Positions 9,618 through 20,870 are shown, numbered from the stretch's first letter. The stretch: DNA of 64,000 nt from an uncultured Clostridia bacterium (GCA_947593925.1 CANQDU010000004.1:113834-177833); one strand, 5' to 3'. Notes: generated from the letters alone by a model not told the origin. Numbers and translations: made by a program.

Positions 9618-10886
9618 TTACGCCTCCTCAAGCTCGTATGGCGACGCCACGCATCCCGCGACGGCGCTCGCCGCCGCGACGGCGGGGCTCGCGAGTATGA
9701 CTTCGCTCTTTGTGTGTCCCATCCTGCCGACGAAGTTGCGGTTCGTGGTGGTGACCGCGCGCTCGCCCGCGCTCATGACGCCCATGTGTCCGCCGAGGCA
9801 TGGTCCGCAGGTCGGGGTGGAGAGAGCGCATCCGCTCTTAATGAATATCTCCGCAAGACCCTCCGTAAGGCACTGAAGATAGACCTCCTGCGTCGCGGGT
9901 ATGACTATGCAGCGGACGCCCGGGGCGACCTTCCTGCCCTTCAGTATCCCCGCCGCCATGCGCAGGTCGGAGATGCGCCCGTTCGTGCAGGAGCCTATGA
10001 CGACCTGGTCGATGTGCAGCCCCTTCACCTCGTCCACGGTCTTCGTGTTCGAGGGGAGGTGCGGCATGGAGACGGTGGGCTTCAGCGTCGAGAGGTCTAT
10101 AGTCACTTCGCGCTCGTACTCAGCGTCCCCGTCCGCCTCGTAGACCTTTATCGGACGGTCGAAGCGTCCCTTCACGTACTCGAGCGTCTTCTCGTCGACC
10201 GGGAAGATGCCGTTCTTGCCGCCCGCCTCTATTGCCATATTCGAGATGGTGAAGCGGTCGTCCATCGAGAGCGACGCTACGCCGGGACCCGCGAACTCTA
10301 TAGACTTGTAGAGCGCGCCGTCCACGCCGATGAGACCTATCAGGCGAAGTATGACGTCCTTGCCGCCGACGTACTTCGGCAGCGTTCCCACGAGGTTCAC
10401 CTTTATCGCGGAGGGCACCTTGAACCAGTTCTCGCCGGAGGCCATCCCCGCCGCCATGTCGGTCGAGCCGATGCCGGTCGAGAACGCGCCGAGCGCGCCG
10501 TAGGTGCAGGTGTGCGAGTCCGCGCCGACGACGCAGTCGCCGGGGCCGACGAGCCCCTGCTCGGGGAGCAGAGCGTGCTCGATGCCGACCGTTCCCACGT
10601 CGTAGAAGTGAGTTATGCCGAAACGGTGCGCGAATTCGCGCGCCGTGGCGCAGAGCTCCGCGGACTTGATGTCCTTGCAGGGCGTGTAATGGTCGAGGAC
10701 TATGACTATCTTGTCCCTGTCGAATACCGTGTCAAAGCCCGCCTCGTCGAAGACGTTTATCGCCACGGGGGTCGTGACGTCGTTGCCGAGGACTATGTCG
10801 AGCTTGGCTTCTATCAGGTCCCCCGCCTTCACGCTCGGAAGTCCGGCGTGGGCGGCGAGGATCTTCTGCGTCATTGTCATTCCCAT
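9618..10886 (-). CDS. leuC: 3-isopropylmalate dehydratase, large subunit
   Basis: Aconitase-superfamily large subunit, 422 residues. It carries the [4Fe-4S] ligands in [11 protein letters not shown] and CGPCLGGH plus the [13 protein letters not shown] motif. The ATG at 10886 has GGAGG nine bases upstream. That ribosome site lies over the last codons of leuA. The 422-residue length matches the HACN-type LeuC that pairs with a short LeuD, which agrees with the 166-residue LeuD next door. Confidence 0.96.
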   Translation of the reverse strand: MGMTMTQKILAAHAGLPSVKAGDLIEAKLDIVLGNDVTTPVAINVFDEAGFDTVFDRDKIVIVLDHYTPCKDIKSAELCATAREFAHRFGITHFYDVGTVGIEHALLPEQGLVGPGDCVVGADSHTCTYGALGAFSTGIGSTDMAAGMASGENWFKVPSAIKVNLVGTLPKYVGGKDVILRLIGLIGVDGALYKSIEFAGPGVASLSMDDRFTISNMAIEAGGKNGIFPVDEKTLEYVKGRFDRPIKVYEADGDAEYEREVTIDLSTLKPTVSMPHLPSNTKTVDEVKGLHIDQVVIGSCTNGRISDLRMAAGILKGRKVAPGVRCIVIPATQEVYLQCLTEGLAEIFIKSGCALSTPTCGPCLGGHMGVMSAGERAVTTTNRNFVGRMGHTKSEVILASPAVAAASAVAGCVASPYELEEA

Positions 10887-10890
10887 ACGC

Positions 10891-12429
10891 TTATTCCTCC
10901 TTTGCGGGCTCCGCCGTGCCCGCGGCGCGCATCTTGTTGAGCGCCGTGAGGTAGGCGGTGATGCTCGCCTCGATTATGTCGGTCGAAAGTCCCTTGCCGG
11001 AGTAGCTTCTGCCGCCGGCGGAGAGCTTCACCGTGACGTCTCCGAGGGTGTCCTTGCCCTCCGAAATGGAGTTTATCGAGTAGATGTCGAAGGTATGCTC
11101 GCCCGGCTTCACTATCCCGTCTATCGCCTTGAAGGAGGCGTCTATCGGCCCGTCTCCGAGCGCGACGCCCTCGAACTTCTCGCCGTCGAGCTTGAGGCAG
11201 ACGGTGCTCGTGGAGGTGGTGAAGTTGCTCGTGTGCGCCGCGAACCAGTCGAGCTCGTAGCCGGAGACGCTCTCGTCGGTGCGGGAGCGGTGCATGACTA
11301 TCGCCTCGATATCCGCGTCGTTTATCGACTTCTTCTTGTCGCAGAGCACCTTGAACTCCTCAAAGCAGCTCACGAGCTCCTCTGGGCTGAGGTTGTAGCC
11401 GAGCTCGTGCAGGCGGCTCTCGAAGGCGTGCTTGCCGGAGTGCTTGCCGAGGACTATCGAGTTCGCGTGTATACCTACGGCCTCCGGGGTGAGTATCTCG
11501 TAGGTCATGCGGTTCGCGAGGACGCCGTGCTGATGTATCCCGGCCTCGTGCGCGAAAGCGTTCTTTCCTACTATCGGCTTGTTTATCGGCGCGGTCTGCC
11601 CGATGATGTTGTAGACGAGCTTGCTTGCGCGGTAGATCTGCGTGGTGTCGAGGCGCGTGTTCGCGCGGTAGACGTCCGGGCGGGTGTGGAGCGCCATGAC
11701 TATCTCCTCGAGAGCGGAGTTGCCCGCGCGCTCGCCGAGGCCGTTTATCGTGCACTCCACCTGCCGTGCGCCGCCGAGGACGCCCGCAAGCGAGTTTGCC
11801 GTAGCCATACCGAGGTCGTTGTGGCAGTGGACCGAAAACTCCACGCCGTCGGGATGCTCCACCCCGGCCATGACGTACTCGATGAGCGCGCGCATCTCCG
11901 CCGGCGTGGTGTAGCCGACGGTGTCCGGGAGGTTTATGACGGTCGCGCCGCACTTTATGGCAGCGTTTACGACCTTGCGGAGAAAGTCCCAGTCGCTGCG
12001 GGTGGCGTCCTCGGCCGAGAACTCGACATTTTTGCAGTACTTCGCGGCGTAGGAGACCATCTTCTGCACCGTCTCGTACACCTCGTCCGGGGTCATGCGG
12101 AGCTTATACTCCATGTGAAGCGGGCTCGTCGCTATGAAGGTATGTATGCGCGGGTCGGCCGCGCCCTTCACCGCCTCCCACGCGGCGTCTATGTCCCCGA
12201 CGGTCGCCCGCGCGAGGGACGCGACGGTGCAGTCCTTGACGGTCTCCGCTATCGTCTTCACCGACTCGAAGTCGCCGGGGGACGAGATGGCAAAGCCCGC
12301 CTCTATGACGTCCACGCGCAGCTTTTCGAGCGCGCGCGCGACCTCTATCTTCTCGCCAAGGTTCATGCTGCAGCCCGGCGACTGTTCGCCGTCCCGCAGA
12401 GTCGTATCGAAAATCTTTACCTTGTCCAT
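10891..12429 (-). CDS. leuA: 2-isopropylmalate synthase
   Basis: Condenses acetyl-CoA with 2-oxoisovalerate, the committed step to leucine. It has 512 residues. An HMGL-like TIM barrel begins with [13 protein letters not shown] and includes the metal-site HCHNDLG. The LeuA dimer/allosteric domain (from about residue 390) ends in [13 protein letters not shown], so leucine feedback is expected. I take ATG 12429, which has AAGGTGAT four bases upstream. The in-frame GTG nine bases earlier is part of that ribosome site. Confidence 0.95.
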   Translation of the reverse strand: MDKVKIFDTTLRDGEQSPGCSMNLGEKIEVARALEKLRVDVIEAGFAISSPGDFESVKTIAETVKDCTVASLARATVGDIDAAWEAVKGAADPRIHTFIATSPLHMEYKLRMTPDEVYETVQKMVSYAAKYCKNVEFSAEDATRSDWDFLRKVVNAAIKCGATVINLPDTVGYTTPAEMRALIEYVMAGVEHPDGVEFSVHCHNDLGMATANSLAGVLGGARQVECTINGLGERAGNSALEEIVMALHTRPDVYRANTRLDTTQIYRASKLVYNIIGQTAPINKPIVGKNAFAHEAGIHQHGVLANRMTYEILTPEAVGIHANSIVLGKHSGKHAFESRLHELGYNLSPEELVSCFEEFKVLCDKKKSINDADIEAIVMHRSRTDESVSGYELDWFAAHTSNFTTSTSTVCLKLDGEKFEGVALGDGPIDASFKAIDGIVKPGEHTFDIYSINSISEGKDTLGDVTVKLSAGGRSYSGKGLSTDIIEASITAYLTALNKMRAAGTAEPAKEE

Positions 12430-12444
12430 CTTTATCACCTTAAG

Positions 12445-14109
12445 CTATACCGTAAGAATGGCGCCCTTGTCGGCGGAGGATACGAGCTTCGCGTAACGCG
12501 CGAGGTAGCCCGTCTTCACCTTCGGCTCGGGCGGCGTCCAGCGGGCGCGGCGAGCTTCAAGCTCTTCGTCGGACACCTCGATTGAGATCGAGAAGCCGCG
12601 TATGTCTATTGAGATGACGTCCCCCTCCTCGATGAGCGCGATGTTGCCGCCTGCGGCGGCCTCCGGGCTGACGTGACCTATCGCCGCGCCGCGCGTCGCG
12701 CCGGAGAAGCGTCCGTCTGTGATGAGCGCGACGCTCGAACCGAGCCCCATTCCGACTATCGCGGAGGTGGGGTTCAGCATCTCACGCATACCGGGGCCGC
12801 CCTTCGGTCCCTCGTAGCGTATCACCACCACGTCGCCGGGGTTTATCTTCCTTGAGTAGATGGCGGCGATGGCGTCCTCCTCCGAGTCAAAGACCCGCGC
12901 GGGACCTCGGTGCGTCATCATCTCCTCCGCGACGGCGGACTGCTTTACGACGCACCCGTCCGGGGCGAGGTTTCCCTTGAGGACGGCTATGCCGCCCGTC
13001 GGGGAGAACGGACTTTCCGCCGGACGGATGATCTCCGTGTCGAGATTTTTCGCGTCCTTCAGGTTCTCCTCCATCGTCCCGCCGGTGACGGTCATGACGG
13101 AGAGGTCGAGAAGGTCTTTCTTCGTGAGCTCCTTCATGACGGCGTAGACGCCGCCCGCGCGGTCGAGGTCCTCCATGAAGGTGTCCCCCGCAGGGGCGAG
13201 GTGGCAGAGGTTCGGCGTGCTGCGGCTTATCTCGTTTGCCGCGTCAAGGCTTATCTCGATGCCCGCCTCGTGCGCTATCGCGGGAAGGTGCAGCATGGTG
13301 TTCGTGGAGCACCCGAGCGCCATATCGACCGTCTCGGCGTTGTGGAACGCCGCCTCGGTCATGATGTCGAGCGGGCGGATGTTCCGCCGCACGAGCTCCA
13401 TCACCTGCATGCCGCTCTTCTTCGCAAGCCGGATGCGCGCCGAGTACGGCGCGGGGATAGTCCCGTTGCCGGGGAGCGCCATGCCTATCGCCTCCGCGAG
13501 GCAGTTCATCGAGTTTGCGGTGTACATTCCCGAGCAGGAGCCGCAGGAGGGGCAGGCGTTCTCCTCGTAGTCGGTGACGCCGGCCTCGTCGAGCGTGCCC
13601 GCGTGGTAGGCTCCGACCGCCTCGAACATGTGGCTGAGGCAGGTGCGGCGGCCGTCCTTGAGGTGTCCCGCGAGCATCGGTCCGCCGGAGCATATAACGG
13701 TCGGGACATTTATACGCGCCGCCGCCATGAGCAGTCCGGGGACGTTCTTGTCGCAGTTCGGTATCATCACGAGACCGTCGAACTGATGGGCTATCGCCAT
13801 GGCCTCGGTGGAGTCGGCGATGAGGTCGCGCGTGACGAGCGAATACTTCATGCCGATGTGACCCATCGCGATGCCGTCGCAGACGGCTATCGCGGGAAAC
13901 ATTATCGGCGTTCCGCCCGCGAGACGGACGCCGGCCTTCACCGCCTCCGCTATCTTGTCGAGGTGCATGTGTCCGGGCACGACCTCGTTATACGAGCTGA
14001 CGACGCCGATTATCGGCCGCGCCATCTCCTCCTCGGTGAGCCCGAGGGCGTAGAGCAGGCTGCGGTTCGGAGCCCGCTCCACCCCCTGTTTGATATTCTG
14101 AGAATTCAT
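12445..14109 (-). CDS. ilvD: Dihydroxy-acid dehydratase
   Basis: Iron-sulfur dehydratase for the isoleucine and valine pathways, 554 residues. The Fe-S ligand cysteines can be seen in PNCDKNVPG and in [17 protein letters not shown], and the C-terminal [10 protein letters not shown] is typical. The ATG at 14109 is preceded by GGAGGGAC. In-frame codons upstream overlap ilvC and give no family similarity. It follows ilvC by 13 bases. Confidence 0.96.
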   Translation of the reverse strand: MNSQNIKQGVERAPNRSLLYALGLTEEEMARPIIGVVSSYNEVVPGHMHLDKIAEAVKAGVRLAGGTPIMFPAIAVCDGIAMGHIGMKYSLVTRDLIADSTEAMAIAHQFDGLVMIPNCDKNVPGLLMAAARINVPTVICSGGPMLAGHLKDGRRTCLSHMFEAVGAYHAGTLDEAGVTDYEENACPSCGSCSGMYTANSMNCLAEAIGMALPGNGTIPAPYSARIRLAKKSGMQVMELVRRNIRPLDIMTEAAFHNAETVDMALGCSTNTMLHLPAIAHEAGIEISLDAANEISRSTPNLCHLAPAGDTFMEDLDRAGGVYAVMKELTKKDLLDLSVMTVTGGTMEENLKDAKNLDTEIIRPAESPFSPTGGIAVLKGNLAPDGCVVKQSAVAEEMMTHRGPARVFDSEEDAIAAIYSRKINPGDVVVIRYEGPKGGPGMREMLNPTSAIVGMGLGSSVALITDGRFSGATRGAAIGHVSPEAAAGGNIALIEEGDVISIDIRGFSISIEVSDEELEARRARWTPPEPKVKTGYLARYAKLVSSADKGAILTV

Positions 14110-14122
14110 AGTCCCTCCGCGC

Positions 14123-15674
<1,552 letters not shown>

Positions 15675-15685
15675 CTTCTCACCTC

Positions 15686-17392
15686 TCAGGAAACTATGAA
15701 CTCGGTGATGTGCGCGCCGCCGCTCACCATCGGGCGCACCATCTCGTCGGTATCTATCGCGCAGTCTATGACGTAGCCGTGGCCGTACTCCCGCGCCTCC
15801 GCTATAGCCCGTTCGAGCTCCGCGACGTTCGAGACCCTGCACCCCTTCAGCCCGTATGCCTCCGCGAGCTTCACAAAGTCCGGCGCGAAGTCGAGCGTGG
15901 TCTGGCTGAAGCGCTTGTCGTATATGAGGTTCTGCCACTGGCGCACCATGCCGAGCGTCCTGTTGTCAAAGACGAAGGTTATTACCGGGATGTCGTAGTG
16001 CTGCTCGGTGGCAAGCTCGTTGCAGTTCATGCGGAAGGAGCCGTCCCCGGTGATGTGTATGACCGTCTTTTCGGGGTTTGCGACCTTCGCGCCTATCGCC
16101 GCCCCGAGGCCGAAGCCCATCGTGCCGAAGCCGCCCGAGGTGAGAAGCTGGCCGGGATAGTCGAAGCGGAAGTGCTGTATCGCCCACATCTGGTGCTGCC
16201 CGACGTCGGTGGAGACGATGGTGTCCTGCGGCATGAGGCGCGCTATGGCGGTGAGTATCTGCTTCGGTGTGAGGGTATTTCCGCCCTCGTCGTACTCGGT
16301 CTCTGTCTTGAAGGAGAAGACGTACTTCTTCCACTCGGCGTGGTCCTGCCGTTCGAGGCGCTCGTTCAGTCTGCTCAACACCAGCGCCGCGTCCCCGACG
16401 ATATGGTGGTCGGTCTTCACGTTCTTATTTATCTCCGCGCGGTCGATGTCTATCTGGACGATCTTCGCCTGCGACGCGAAGCTCGACGGCTTGAGCGCGA
16501 CGCGGTCGCTGAACCGGCACCCGACCGCCACGAGCAGGTCGCACCCGTCGCAGGCCATGTTGGAGGCCTGCGTGCCGTGCATGCCGATCATGCCGGTGAC
16601 GAGAGGGTTGCGTCCGACTATTCCGCCCGCGCCCATGACGGTTATCGCCACAGGAGAATCTATCTTCTCGGCAAACTCCGTGAACTCCTTCTGCGCCCTG
16701 CCGCGGACGACGCCGCCGCCGCATATCAGGAGCGGCTTCTTCGAGGCGCGTATCATGTCCGCGAGGATGTTGATGTCTCGGTCGTTCGGCTCGGGCGCGC
16801 GGAAGTCGTGCGAGGCGCGCTTGATGAGCGCGGCGAGGCGGCCGTTGTTCGCGTGCTCGCTACGCGGTATCGAGGTAAACTCCGCCTCCTCCGCCGTGAC
16901 GTTCTTGAGAATGTCGATAAGCACCGGCCCCGGACGTCCGCTCCGCGCTATCGCGAACGCCTCGCGGACTATGTCCGCGAGCTGAGCGACGTCCCGCACG
17001 AGGTAGTTGCACTTCGTTATCGGCATGGTGATGCCGGTTATGTCTACCTCCTGAAACGAGTCCTTGCCCATGAGGTTCTCGCTGACGTTGCAGGAGATGA
17101 ATACCACCGGGGACGAGTCCATGTAAGCCGTGGCTATGCCGGTGACTAGGTTCGTCGCGCCCGGGCCGGAGGTCGCAAAGCACACGCCGACCCTCCCGGT
17201 GCTCCGCGCGTAGCCGTCCGCCGCGTGCGCGGCGCCCTGCTCGTGCGCGGTGAGGATGTGGCGGATCTTTCCGTCATACCTGTAGATCTCGTCGTACACG
17301 TTCAGTATCGTGCCGCCGGGATAGCCGAAGACGGTGTCCACTCCCTGTTCGAGAAGACACTCCATCAGTATTTTTGCGCCGGTCATTCTCAT
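15686..17392 (-). CDS. ilvB: Acetolactate synthase, large (catalytic) subunit
   Basis: ThDP/FAD enzyme that makes 2-acetolactate and 2-aceto-2-hydroxybutyrate, 568 residues. Present are FGYPGGTILNVYDEIY with the active-site Glu region near 50, EQGAAHAADGYARSTG, and the ThDP motif beginning GDGSFRMNCNELAT and ending with an asparagine after ITFVFDN. Of three nearby ATGs I choose 17392: it is eight bases from GGAGG, while the ATG at 17398 is only two bases away. It is the first large gene of the operon, 59 bases downstream of the attenuator terminator. Confidence 0.96.
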   Translation of the reverse strand: MRMTGAKILMECLLEQGVDTVFGYPGGTILNVYDEIYRYDGKIRHILTAHEQGAAHAADGYARSTGRVGVCFATSGPGATNLVTGIATAYMDSSPVVFISCNVSENLMGKDSFQEVDITGITMPITKCNYLVRDVAQLADIVREAFAIARSGRPGPVLIDILKNVTAEEAEFTSIPRSEHANNGRLAALIKRASHDFRAPEPNDRDINILADMIRASKKPLLICGGGVVRGRAQKEFTEFAEKIDSPVAITVMGAGGIVGRNPLVTGMIGMHGTQASNMACDGCDLLVAVGCRFSDRVALKPSSFASQAKIVQIDIDRAEINKNVKTDHHIVGDAALVLSRLNERLERQDHAEWKKYVFSFKTETEYDEGGNTLTPKQILTAIARLMPQDTIVSTDVGQHQMWAIQHFRFDYPGQLLTSGGFGTMGFGLGAAIGAKVANPEKTVIHITGDGSFRMNCNELATEQHYDIPVITFVFDNRTLGMVRQWQNLIYDKRFSQTTLDFAPDFVKLAEAYGLKGCRVSNVAELERAIAEAREYGHGYVIDCAIDTDEMVRPMVSGGAHITEFIVS

Positions 17393-17450
17393 GCGCATTT
17401 CCTCCTTTGTTTTTCGTCCGTCCGAGGCCGCTCCGCGCTTTTCCGCAAAT

Positions 17451-17485
17451 TAAAAAGCCCCGCGGCCTAAAAGCTAGACCGTAGG
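17451..17485 (-). terminator. Attenuator terminator in the ilvB leader
   Basis: An 11-position stem (17475-17485 with 17459-17469, containing two G-U pairs and one mismatch) has a five-base loop. Read leftward it is followed by GCTTTTTAATTT. It lies between the leader peptide and ilvB, with no other gene end nearby, so it can only act inside the ilv-leu transcript. The loop and 3' arm can also pair with a segment inside the leader peptide (CTAAAAG at about 17552-17558 with CTTTTAG in the hairpin), which offers an alternative, terminator-breaking fold. Confidence 0.75.
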
Positions 17486-17488
17486 ACT

Positions 17489-17542
17489 TGCAAAAATCTC
17501 ATTCTTTCTGTCGGCTTTGAATATCCAACCGTACTTTTTGCA
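17489..17542 (-). promoter_or_regulatory. Long-range stem in the ilvB leader (candidate pause or antiterminator)
   Basis: Exact eight-base inverted repeat TGCAAAAA / TTTTTGCA (17535-17542 with 17489-17496). It can be extended by ACT/AGT across a one-base bulge. It begins two bases after the leader-peptide stop codon and ends three bases before the terminator hairpin, the place where attenuators keep their alternative stems. The functional assignment is inference. Confidence 0.45.
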
Positions 17543-17544
17543 GT

Positions 17545-17640
17545 TCAGGCACAACTTTTAGCGCTATTTTCACATTTCGACTCGGAAAGGAAAATAACGG
17601 CTAGTAGAAGTATGGATATCGCGACAAAACCGAGAGACAT
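17545..17640 (-). CDS. ilv-leu operon leader peptide (attenuation)
   Basis: A 31-residue reading frame between a consensus promoter and a terminator, upstream of ilvB. Residues 8-18 read ISILLLAVIFL, and Val6 is also branched-chain. The run includes ATA, CTT, CTA CTA, GTT, ATT and CTT codons. Two adjacent CTA codons are striking in a GC-rich genome whose genes use CTC/CTG. The ATG lies about 46 bases after the predicted transcription start. The ribosome site is weak (GGGCGGTATCAG). The arrangement matches ilv/leu leader peptides of proteobacteria and actinobacteria, where slow translation of scarce codons prevents termination. No T-box specifier or AGGGTGG-type sequence is visible. Confidence 0.65.
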   Translation of the reverse strand: MSLGFVAISILLLAVIFLSESKCENSAKSCA

Positions 17641-17692
17641 ATCTGATACCGCCCAAACCCGGAGACCTGCTGCGTCTCCTGTCGTTTTTCGC

Positions 17693-17721
17693 ATTATAGC
17701 ACGTCCCGGCGGCGTTGTCAA
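17693..17721 (-). promoter_or_regulatory. Promoter of the ilv-leu operon
   Basis: Perfect sigma-A type promoter on the minus strand: TTGACA (17721-17716), a 17-base spacer and TATAAT (17698-17693). Transcription should begin near 17686 and read the leader peptide, the attenuator and then ilvB. Confidence 0.9.
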
Positions 17722-17733
17722 TAGCAATTTTAT

Positions 17734-17953
17734 TCGCGGCAAATCGCGCTCGCTTCGCTCGCTTACCAATTTGCCGCGAAAGCACCGTGCAGAGCTATGC
17801 TCTGCACGGTGCTTTGCGCTCTGCTACGCGCCTCGACGGCTTCGCCGTCTTCGACGCACGCTCCGCGAGAAGTGTTTTCGGCGACGTACACGCCGCCGCC
17901 GAAAATGATTTGAATTTATTTCGCCGCTTACGCGGCGAAACTCTGCGAGGCTT
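17734..17953 (+). repeat. Mosaic hairpin repeat, copy 1 (modules A-B-C-D-E)
   Basis: A 220-base noncoding stretch made of five successive hairpins. A: TCGCGGCAAAT paired with ATTTGCCGCGA around an inner palindrome, with TTACCA on one side. B: AAGCACCGTGCAGAG with its complement. C: ends in TTCGACGCACGCT. D: TTTTCGGCG, GACGTACACGCCG, then the complement. E: TTTCGCCGC TTAC GCGGCGAAA, ending in CTCTGCGAGGCTT. The same order and linkers recur at 57564-57786 and, reversed, at 50538-50811. It fills the gap between the ilv promoter and the MocR-like gene. I see no gene in it. Confidence 0.8.
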
Positions 17954-18046
17954 TGTTGTACCGTTCCGCGCCGGTTGACCAGACTGCTCAAATGTGGTAT
18001 TATGGTTGTGTCGTCAAGCGTCAAAACAGGGAGGTCAGTTTTCCGA

Positions 18047-19144
18047 ATGAGATACACTATCGACAGGGCGGGCAGAGTTCCCGCGTACATCCAGCTCTAC
18101 CGCGAGCTGCGGGAGGACATTGTGAAGGGCGTGTACCCCTTCGGCAGCCGGCTGCCGTCCAAGCGAACGCTCGCGGAGGAGTCTGGCGTCGGGACGGTGA
18201 CGGTCGAGAACGCCTACGCCCTGCTTTGCGACGAGGGCTACGCGGAACCTCGCGAGCGGAGCGGGTACTTCGTCATCTTCCGCGAGTCGGACGGCTTTGA
18301 GGAACCGGCGGAGAGTCCGCGCCGCGCCGTCGCGCCGGAGCCCTCCGGCTCCTATGCGCCGGAATTTCCGTACACGCTCCTCGCAAAGACCATGCGCCGC
18401 GTGCTCGGCGACCGTCCCGAGGACGCGCTCTTCGGACGCGCTCCCGGCGCGGGACGCACCGAGCTCCGGGAGGCGCTCCGGCGCTACCTCGTCCGCAGCC
18501 GGGGCATAGAGGCGGACGTCTCGCAGATAGTTATCGGCTCCGGCGCGGAGTATCTGTACGGCCTTACGGTGAGACTGCTCGGGCGGGATAAGGTCTATGC
18601 GATCGAGTCGCCGTCCTATCGGAAGATAGAGCAGGTGTACCGCTCCTCGGACGTGCGGTGCGAGCTGCTGCCGCTCGGCGCGGACGGCATAGAGAGCGCG
18701 GCGCTCCGGGCGTCCCGGGCGGACGTGCTGCATATCACCCCCTACCGAAGCTTCCCAAGCGGCGTCACGGCGTCGGCCTCGAAGCGCCACGAGTACCTGC
18801 GCTGGGCGGAGGGCGGCAGGATAATAGTGGAGGACGACTTCGAGAGCGAGTTCTCCGTATCCCGCAAGCCGCAGGAGCCGCTGTTCTCTACCGCGCCGGA
18901 CGGCCGCGTGATATACATCAACACCTTCTCGCGCACCATCTCCCCCGCCCTGCGCATCGGCTATATGGTGCTGCCGAAGCGCCTCGTCCCGGAGTTTTCC
19001 GAGAAGCTCGGCTTTCTCTCCTGCACGGTTCCGACCTTTGAGCAGCTCGTCCTCGCGGAACTGATAACGAGCGGCGACTTCGAGCGGAACATCAACCGTG
19101 TCCGCAGAAAGAAGCGCCGCGAGCTCGCGGAAAAGCAGGCGTGA
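18047..19144 (+). CDS. MocR/PdxR-like GntR-family regulator, C-terminally truncated
   Basis: 365 residues. The N-terminal GntR winged helix (residues 5-75, VPAYIQLYRELREDIVKG to LPSKRTLAEESGV) is followed by a class I aminotransferase-like domain (from about 105) with ITPYRSFPSG and a PLP-region SRTISPALRIGYM. Family members usually have about 450-500 residues. This one stops right after the NRVRRKKRRELAEKQA helix, so roughly 100 residues of the aminotransferase C-terminal domain are missing. No reading frame after 19144 continues the similarity. It may be a decaying gene or a shortened regulator. The GGGAGG ribosome site is 12 bases before ATG 18047. It is divergent from the ilv-leu operon. 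Confidence 0.7.
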   Translation: MRYTIDRAGRVPAYIQLYRELREDIVKGVYPFGSRLPSKRTLAEESGVGTVTVENAYALLCDEGYAEPRERSGYFVIFRESDGFEEPAESPRRAVAPEPSGSYAPEFPYTLLAKTMRRVLGDRPEDALFGRAPGAGRTELREALRRYLVRSRGIEADVSQIVIGSGAEYLYGLTVRLLGRDKVYAIESPSYRKIEQVYRSSDVRCELLPLGADGIESAALRASRADVLHITPYRSFPSGVTASASKRHEYLRWAEGGRIIVEDDFESEFSVSRKPQEPLFSTAPDGRVIYINTFSRTISPALRIGYMVLPKRLVPEFSEKLGFLSCTVPTFEQLVLAELITSGDFERNINRVRRKKRRELAEKQA

Positions 19145-19308
19145 ATGCGTCCGGCCGTCCGCCGGAGGGTGCGAGCGGAGCTCGGAGCTTTCCCGTCGGC
19201 GCGGAGTCCGAGCCCGTAGGGCGTTGAAATGCGCGCCTCAAGTCTCCGCTTATATTGTATAAATTTAACAAAAGTGAGGCGCGGAGCGGCTTTCGGAGCC
19301 CTCCGGCG

Positions 19309-19337
19309 TTGAAATCGCTCCGAAACGGTGATATAAT
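19309..19337 (+). promoter_or_regulatory. Promoter of the MATE gene
   Basis: TTGAAA (19309-19314), a 17-base spacer and TATAAT (19332-19337), about 70 bases before the MATE start. A second GCGTTGAAAT lies at about 19222, and an inverted repeat GCGCCTCA / TGAGGCGC (around 19235-19282) precedes the promoter and could be an operator. Confidence 0.8.
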
Positions 19338-19405
19338 TGCCTTTTGCAAGTATATTAAGAGCCCGGCCATGGCGGCACGGGGTCAAGATTTCGGAGTGAT
19401 TTGAT

Positions 19406-20827
19406 ATGGGCAGTTCGGGCAGCCGTCTCGGAGGCATAAGGGAATACCTCGGGGACAAGGAATTCTATCTCAACATCGCAAAAATAGCGATACCGATATC
19501 GCTTCAGCAGCTCATCACGGTCGGCATAAACCTCATGGACACCGTGATGCTCTCGAGCATGGGGGACGCACAGCTCTCCGCGTCCAGCCTTGCGAGCCAG
19601 TTTATCAACCTGTTCCAGATATTCTGCATGGGCATCGGCATGGGCGCGTCCGTCCTTACCGCCCGCTTCTGGGGCATGCTGGACAAGGAGGGTCTCCGCA
19701 AGGCGGTGACGATAATGCTCCGTATATGCCTCGCGTTCGCGTCGGTCTTCACCCTCGCGACGATAATCTCTCCGGAGCTCATCATGCGGATATACACCGA
19801 CAGCCGCGTGACGATAGACTACGGCGTGTCCTACCTCCGCTGGGTGCTTCCGACCTACTTCTGCATGGGTCTCTCGCTCACCTGCACGATAATCCTCCGC
19901 AGCGTCGGACAGGTCAAGATCCCGCTTGTAAGCTCTATCATCGCGTTCTTCATAAACATCTTCTGCAACTGGGTGTTCATCTTCGGCAAGCTCGGCGCTC
20001 CCCGCATGGAGATAGCCGGCGCAGCGCTCGGAACGCTCATCGCGCGCATCTTCGAGCTCGTCTTCATCTGCGGCTACTTCTTCTTTAAGGACAAGCGGAT
20101 AGGCTACCGCATAAAGCACCTCCGCATGAAGTGCCGCGACATGACGGGCGAATATCTCAAGATAAGCATACCCGTCCTGATAAGCGACGGGCTCCTTGCC
20201 CTCGGAAACAACTCGGTCGCCATGATAATGGGGCGCATCGGGGACGCATTCGTCGCGGCAAACTCGGTGACGATGGTCGTCCAGCAGCTCAGTTCGGTGC
20301 TGACGCAGGGAATTTCGAACGCGAGCGGCATCATCACCGGCCACACGATGGGGCGCGGCGAGTACGACAAGGCGCAGAAGCAGGGCTACACCTTCCTCGG
20401 CCTCGGTCTCGTGCTCGGACTCGTCGCGGCGGGGGTCATACTCCTCCTGCGCGGACCGATAATCAACTACTACAAGGTCACGCCGGAGGCGAAGGCGATA
20501 GCGTGGGAGCTGATGGACTCGATAAGCTTCATCATAATCTTCCAGGCGATGAACTCGATACTCACCAAGGGCGTCCTCCGTGCCGGCGGCGACACGCGCT
20601 TCCTGATGGCGGGCGACATACTGTTCCTGTGGGTGGCGTCGATACCGCTCGGCGCGCTCGCGGGTCTCGTTTGGCACTGGCCGAGCTTCTGGATATACAC
20701 GATGCTCAAGATAGACCAGATAATCAAATGCTTCTGGTGCTTCTTCCGCCTGAGGAGCAGAAAGTGGATGAAGAAGATAAACTCCGCCACGGCACAGGAA
20801 CAGCCCGCGCCCGAGGCGGCGAAGTAA
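19406..20827 (+). CDS. MATE family multidrug/cation efflux transporter
   Basis: A 473-residue inner-membrane antiporter. It has about 12 hydrophobic segments arranged as two six-helix halves. The family-typical start is IAIPISLQQLITVGINLMDTVMLSSMGD and a matching second-half start is LKISIPVLISDGLLALGNNS (about residue 250). Probably exports drugs or metabolites using a sodium or proton gradient; the substrate is not predictable. The GGAGTG ribosome site precedes ATG 19406. It is a single-gene unit with its own promoter and a bidirectional terminator at 20871-20905. Confidence 0.93.
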   Translation: MGSSGSRLGGIREYLGDKEFYLNIAKIAIPISLQQLITVGINLMDTVMLSSMGDAQLSASSLASQFINLFQIFCMGIGMGASVLTARFWGMLDKEGLRKAVTIMLRICLAFASVFTLATIISPELIMRIYTDSRVTIDYGVSYLRWVLPTYFCMGLSLTCTIILRSVGQVKIPLVSSIIAFFINIFCNWVFIFGKLGAPRMEIAGAALGTLIARIFELVFICGYFFFKDKRIGYRIKHLRMKCRDMTGEYLKISIPVLISDGLLALGNNSVAMIMGRIGDAFVAANSVTMVVQQLSSVLTQGISNASGIITGHTMGRGEYDKAQKQGYTFLGLGLVLGLVAAGVILLLRGPIINYYKVTPEAKAIAWELMDSISFIIIFQAMNSILTKGVLRAGGDTRFLMAGDILFLWVASIPLGALAGLVWHWPSFWIYTMLKIDQIIKCFWCFFRLRSRKWMKKINSATAQEQPAPEAAK

Positions 20828-20870
20828 GCGTGGTCTCGCTCCCGCCGCGCCATTTCTCTCAAAACAAAAC

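Noticed and set aside
17400..17700. T-box riboswitch in the ilvB leader
   Set aside because: No AGGGTGGNACCGCG-like antiterminator sequence, no Stem I features; a leader peptide with branched-chain codons and a terminator explain the region.
17734..17953. CRISPR array or tandem repeats
   Set aside because: The hairpins are not copies of each other and there are no equal-length spacers; the similarity is between distant copies of the whole unit.
19145..19308. Frameshifted continuation of the MocR-like gene
   Set aside because: The other two frames after 19144 were read and give no sequence like the missing aminotransferase C-terminal domain.
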